Source of the DNA: Acanthaster planci
Taxonomy: Eukaryota > Echinodermata > Asteroidea > Valvatida > Acanthasteridae
NCBI RefSeq assembly: GCF_001949145.1
Contig: NW_019091408.1
Coordinates: forward strand, 1,527,422 to 1,545,934
DNA: 18,513 bases
Direction: 5' to 3'
The notes beneath the pieces were generated by a model. The model was not told the origin of the DNA, did not search any database, and was given only the letters and a program-made list of their open reading frames with translations. Shown here in pieces: positions 18,154-18,513 of the stretch (within the stretch, counting starts at the first letter, position 1; the number at the start of each line of letters is the position of its first letter). The translations under genes and the position numbers were made by a program.

Positions 18154-18513
18154 CGATCGCTTTCGTGTCGAATGAAAACGGTTGACAGATTCAAAAATTT
18201 TTGTGAAACTCCCGGATGCCCGCACTCCCCCATAAATATTATCTACTAATATTCACTATTACATGTACTCCCAGAACTGTGGGGGCCGATATCCGCTCCG
18301 CTCCCACAAACAAATTTGAGCCCAGATTGTGCGGTCATGCTATTTAGCGTCAACAAGCGTCAACACACACAAGTAGCGTCAACAAAGAAAATACCCTCTA
18401 CATATTTAAAAAAGGTTTTATTATATTTTAGAGACTCTTACACTTGCCACTGTATAAGAGAAACACCAAATTTGCTTCCAGACTCTCGCAGAAAAACAAA
18501 TTTTTTTTGGCCG
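18154..18513. other. Right flank, no gene seen
   Basis: Contains a possible weak outward extension of the fold-back arm to about 18240, a TACATGTA motif near 18261, and three copies of AGCGTCAACA at 18346-18355, 18356-18365 and 18375-18384. No coding region is supported. Confidence 0.5.

Overview
The window is animal nuclear DNA: AT-rich, with short exons bounded by GT/AG introns, many degenerate intronic repeats and large mobile-element insertions. The 8-mer TACATGTA occurs about twenty times in the non-transposon part. I have seen this motif commonly in marine invertebrate and basal deuterostome genomes, but I cannot name the species. No bacterial-type genes, CRISPR arrays, rRNA or tRNA genes were seen.

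Left part (1-8752): a minus-strand open frame runs off the left edge (1-249, possibly up to 355) and may be the first coding exon of an unidentified divergent gene. About 1.1 kb to its right begins a complete eight-exon plus-strand gene for a peroxisomal FMN-dependent 2-hydroxyacid oxidase of the glycolate oxidase (HAO1/HAO2) family. Its coding exons are 1337-1473, 1896-2047, 3738-3993, 5978-6114, 6686-6777, 7182-7343, 7651-7720 and 8273-8337. They join in phase to 356 codons plus stop, and the protein ends in the peroxisomal signal SKL. The introns hold notable structures: a 94-nt hairpin resembling a microRNA precursor (2422-2515), a 73-nt weaker hairpin (4777-4849), a 47-nt perfect palindrome (6449-6495), and several degenerate repeat families.

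Middle (9202-10284): a convergent minus-strand locus holds the 3' end of ribosomal protein S8 (eS8). The last exon (9353-9436) is intact and has a poly(A) signal. The exon before it (10155-10284) is clearly eS8 but has two in-frame stops, and a short piece between the two is not recognisable. It looks like a decayed, intron-containing copy.

Right part (10697-16286): a decayed DIRS-type tyrosine-recombinase retrotransposon lies on the minus strand. It has inverted terminal repeats, an internal complementary region that joins both termini, and remnants of Gag, reverse transcriptase/RNase H and tyrosine recombinase, all with frameshifts or stops. Further right (about 16783-18153) is a fold-back element with two roughly 0.5-kb inverted arms around a 275-bp centre and no recognisable coding capacity.

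The hydroxyacid oxidase gene is the only one that looks fully functional. The rest is a degenerate gene fragment plus two families of mobile DNA. All calls come from reading the sequence by eye; no database search was run.
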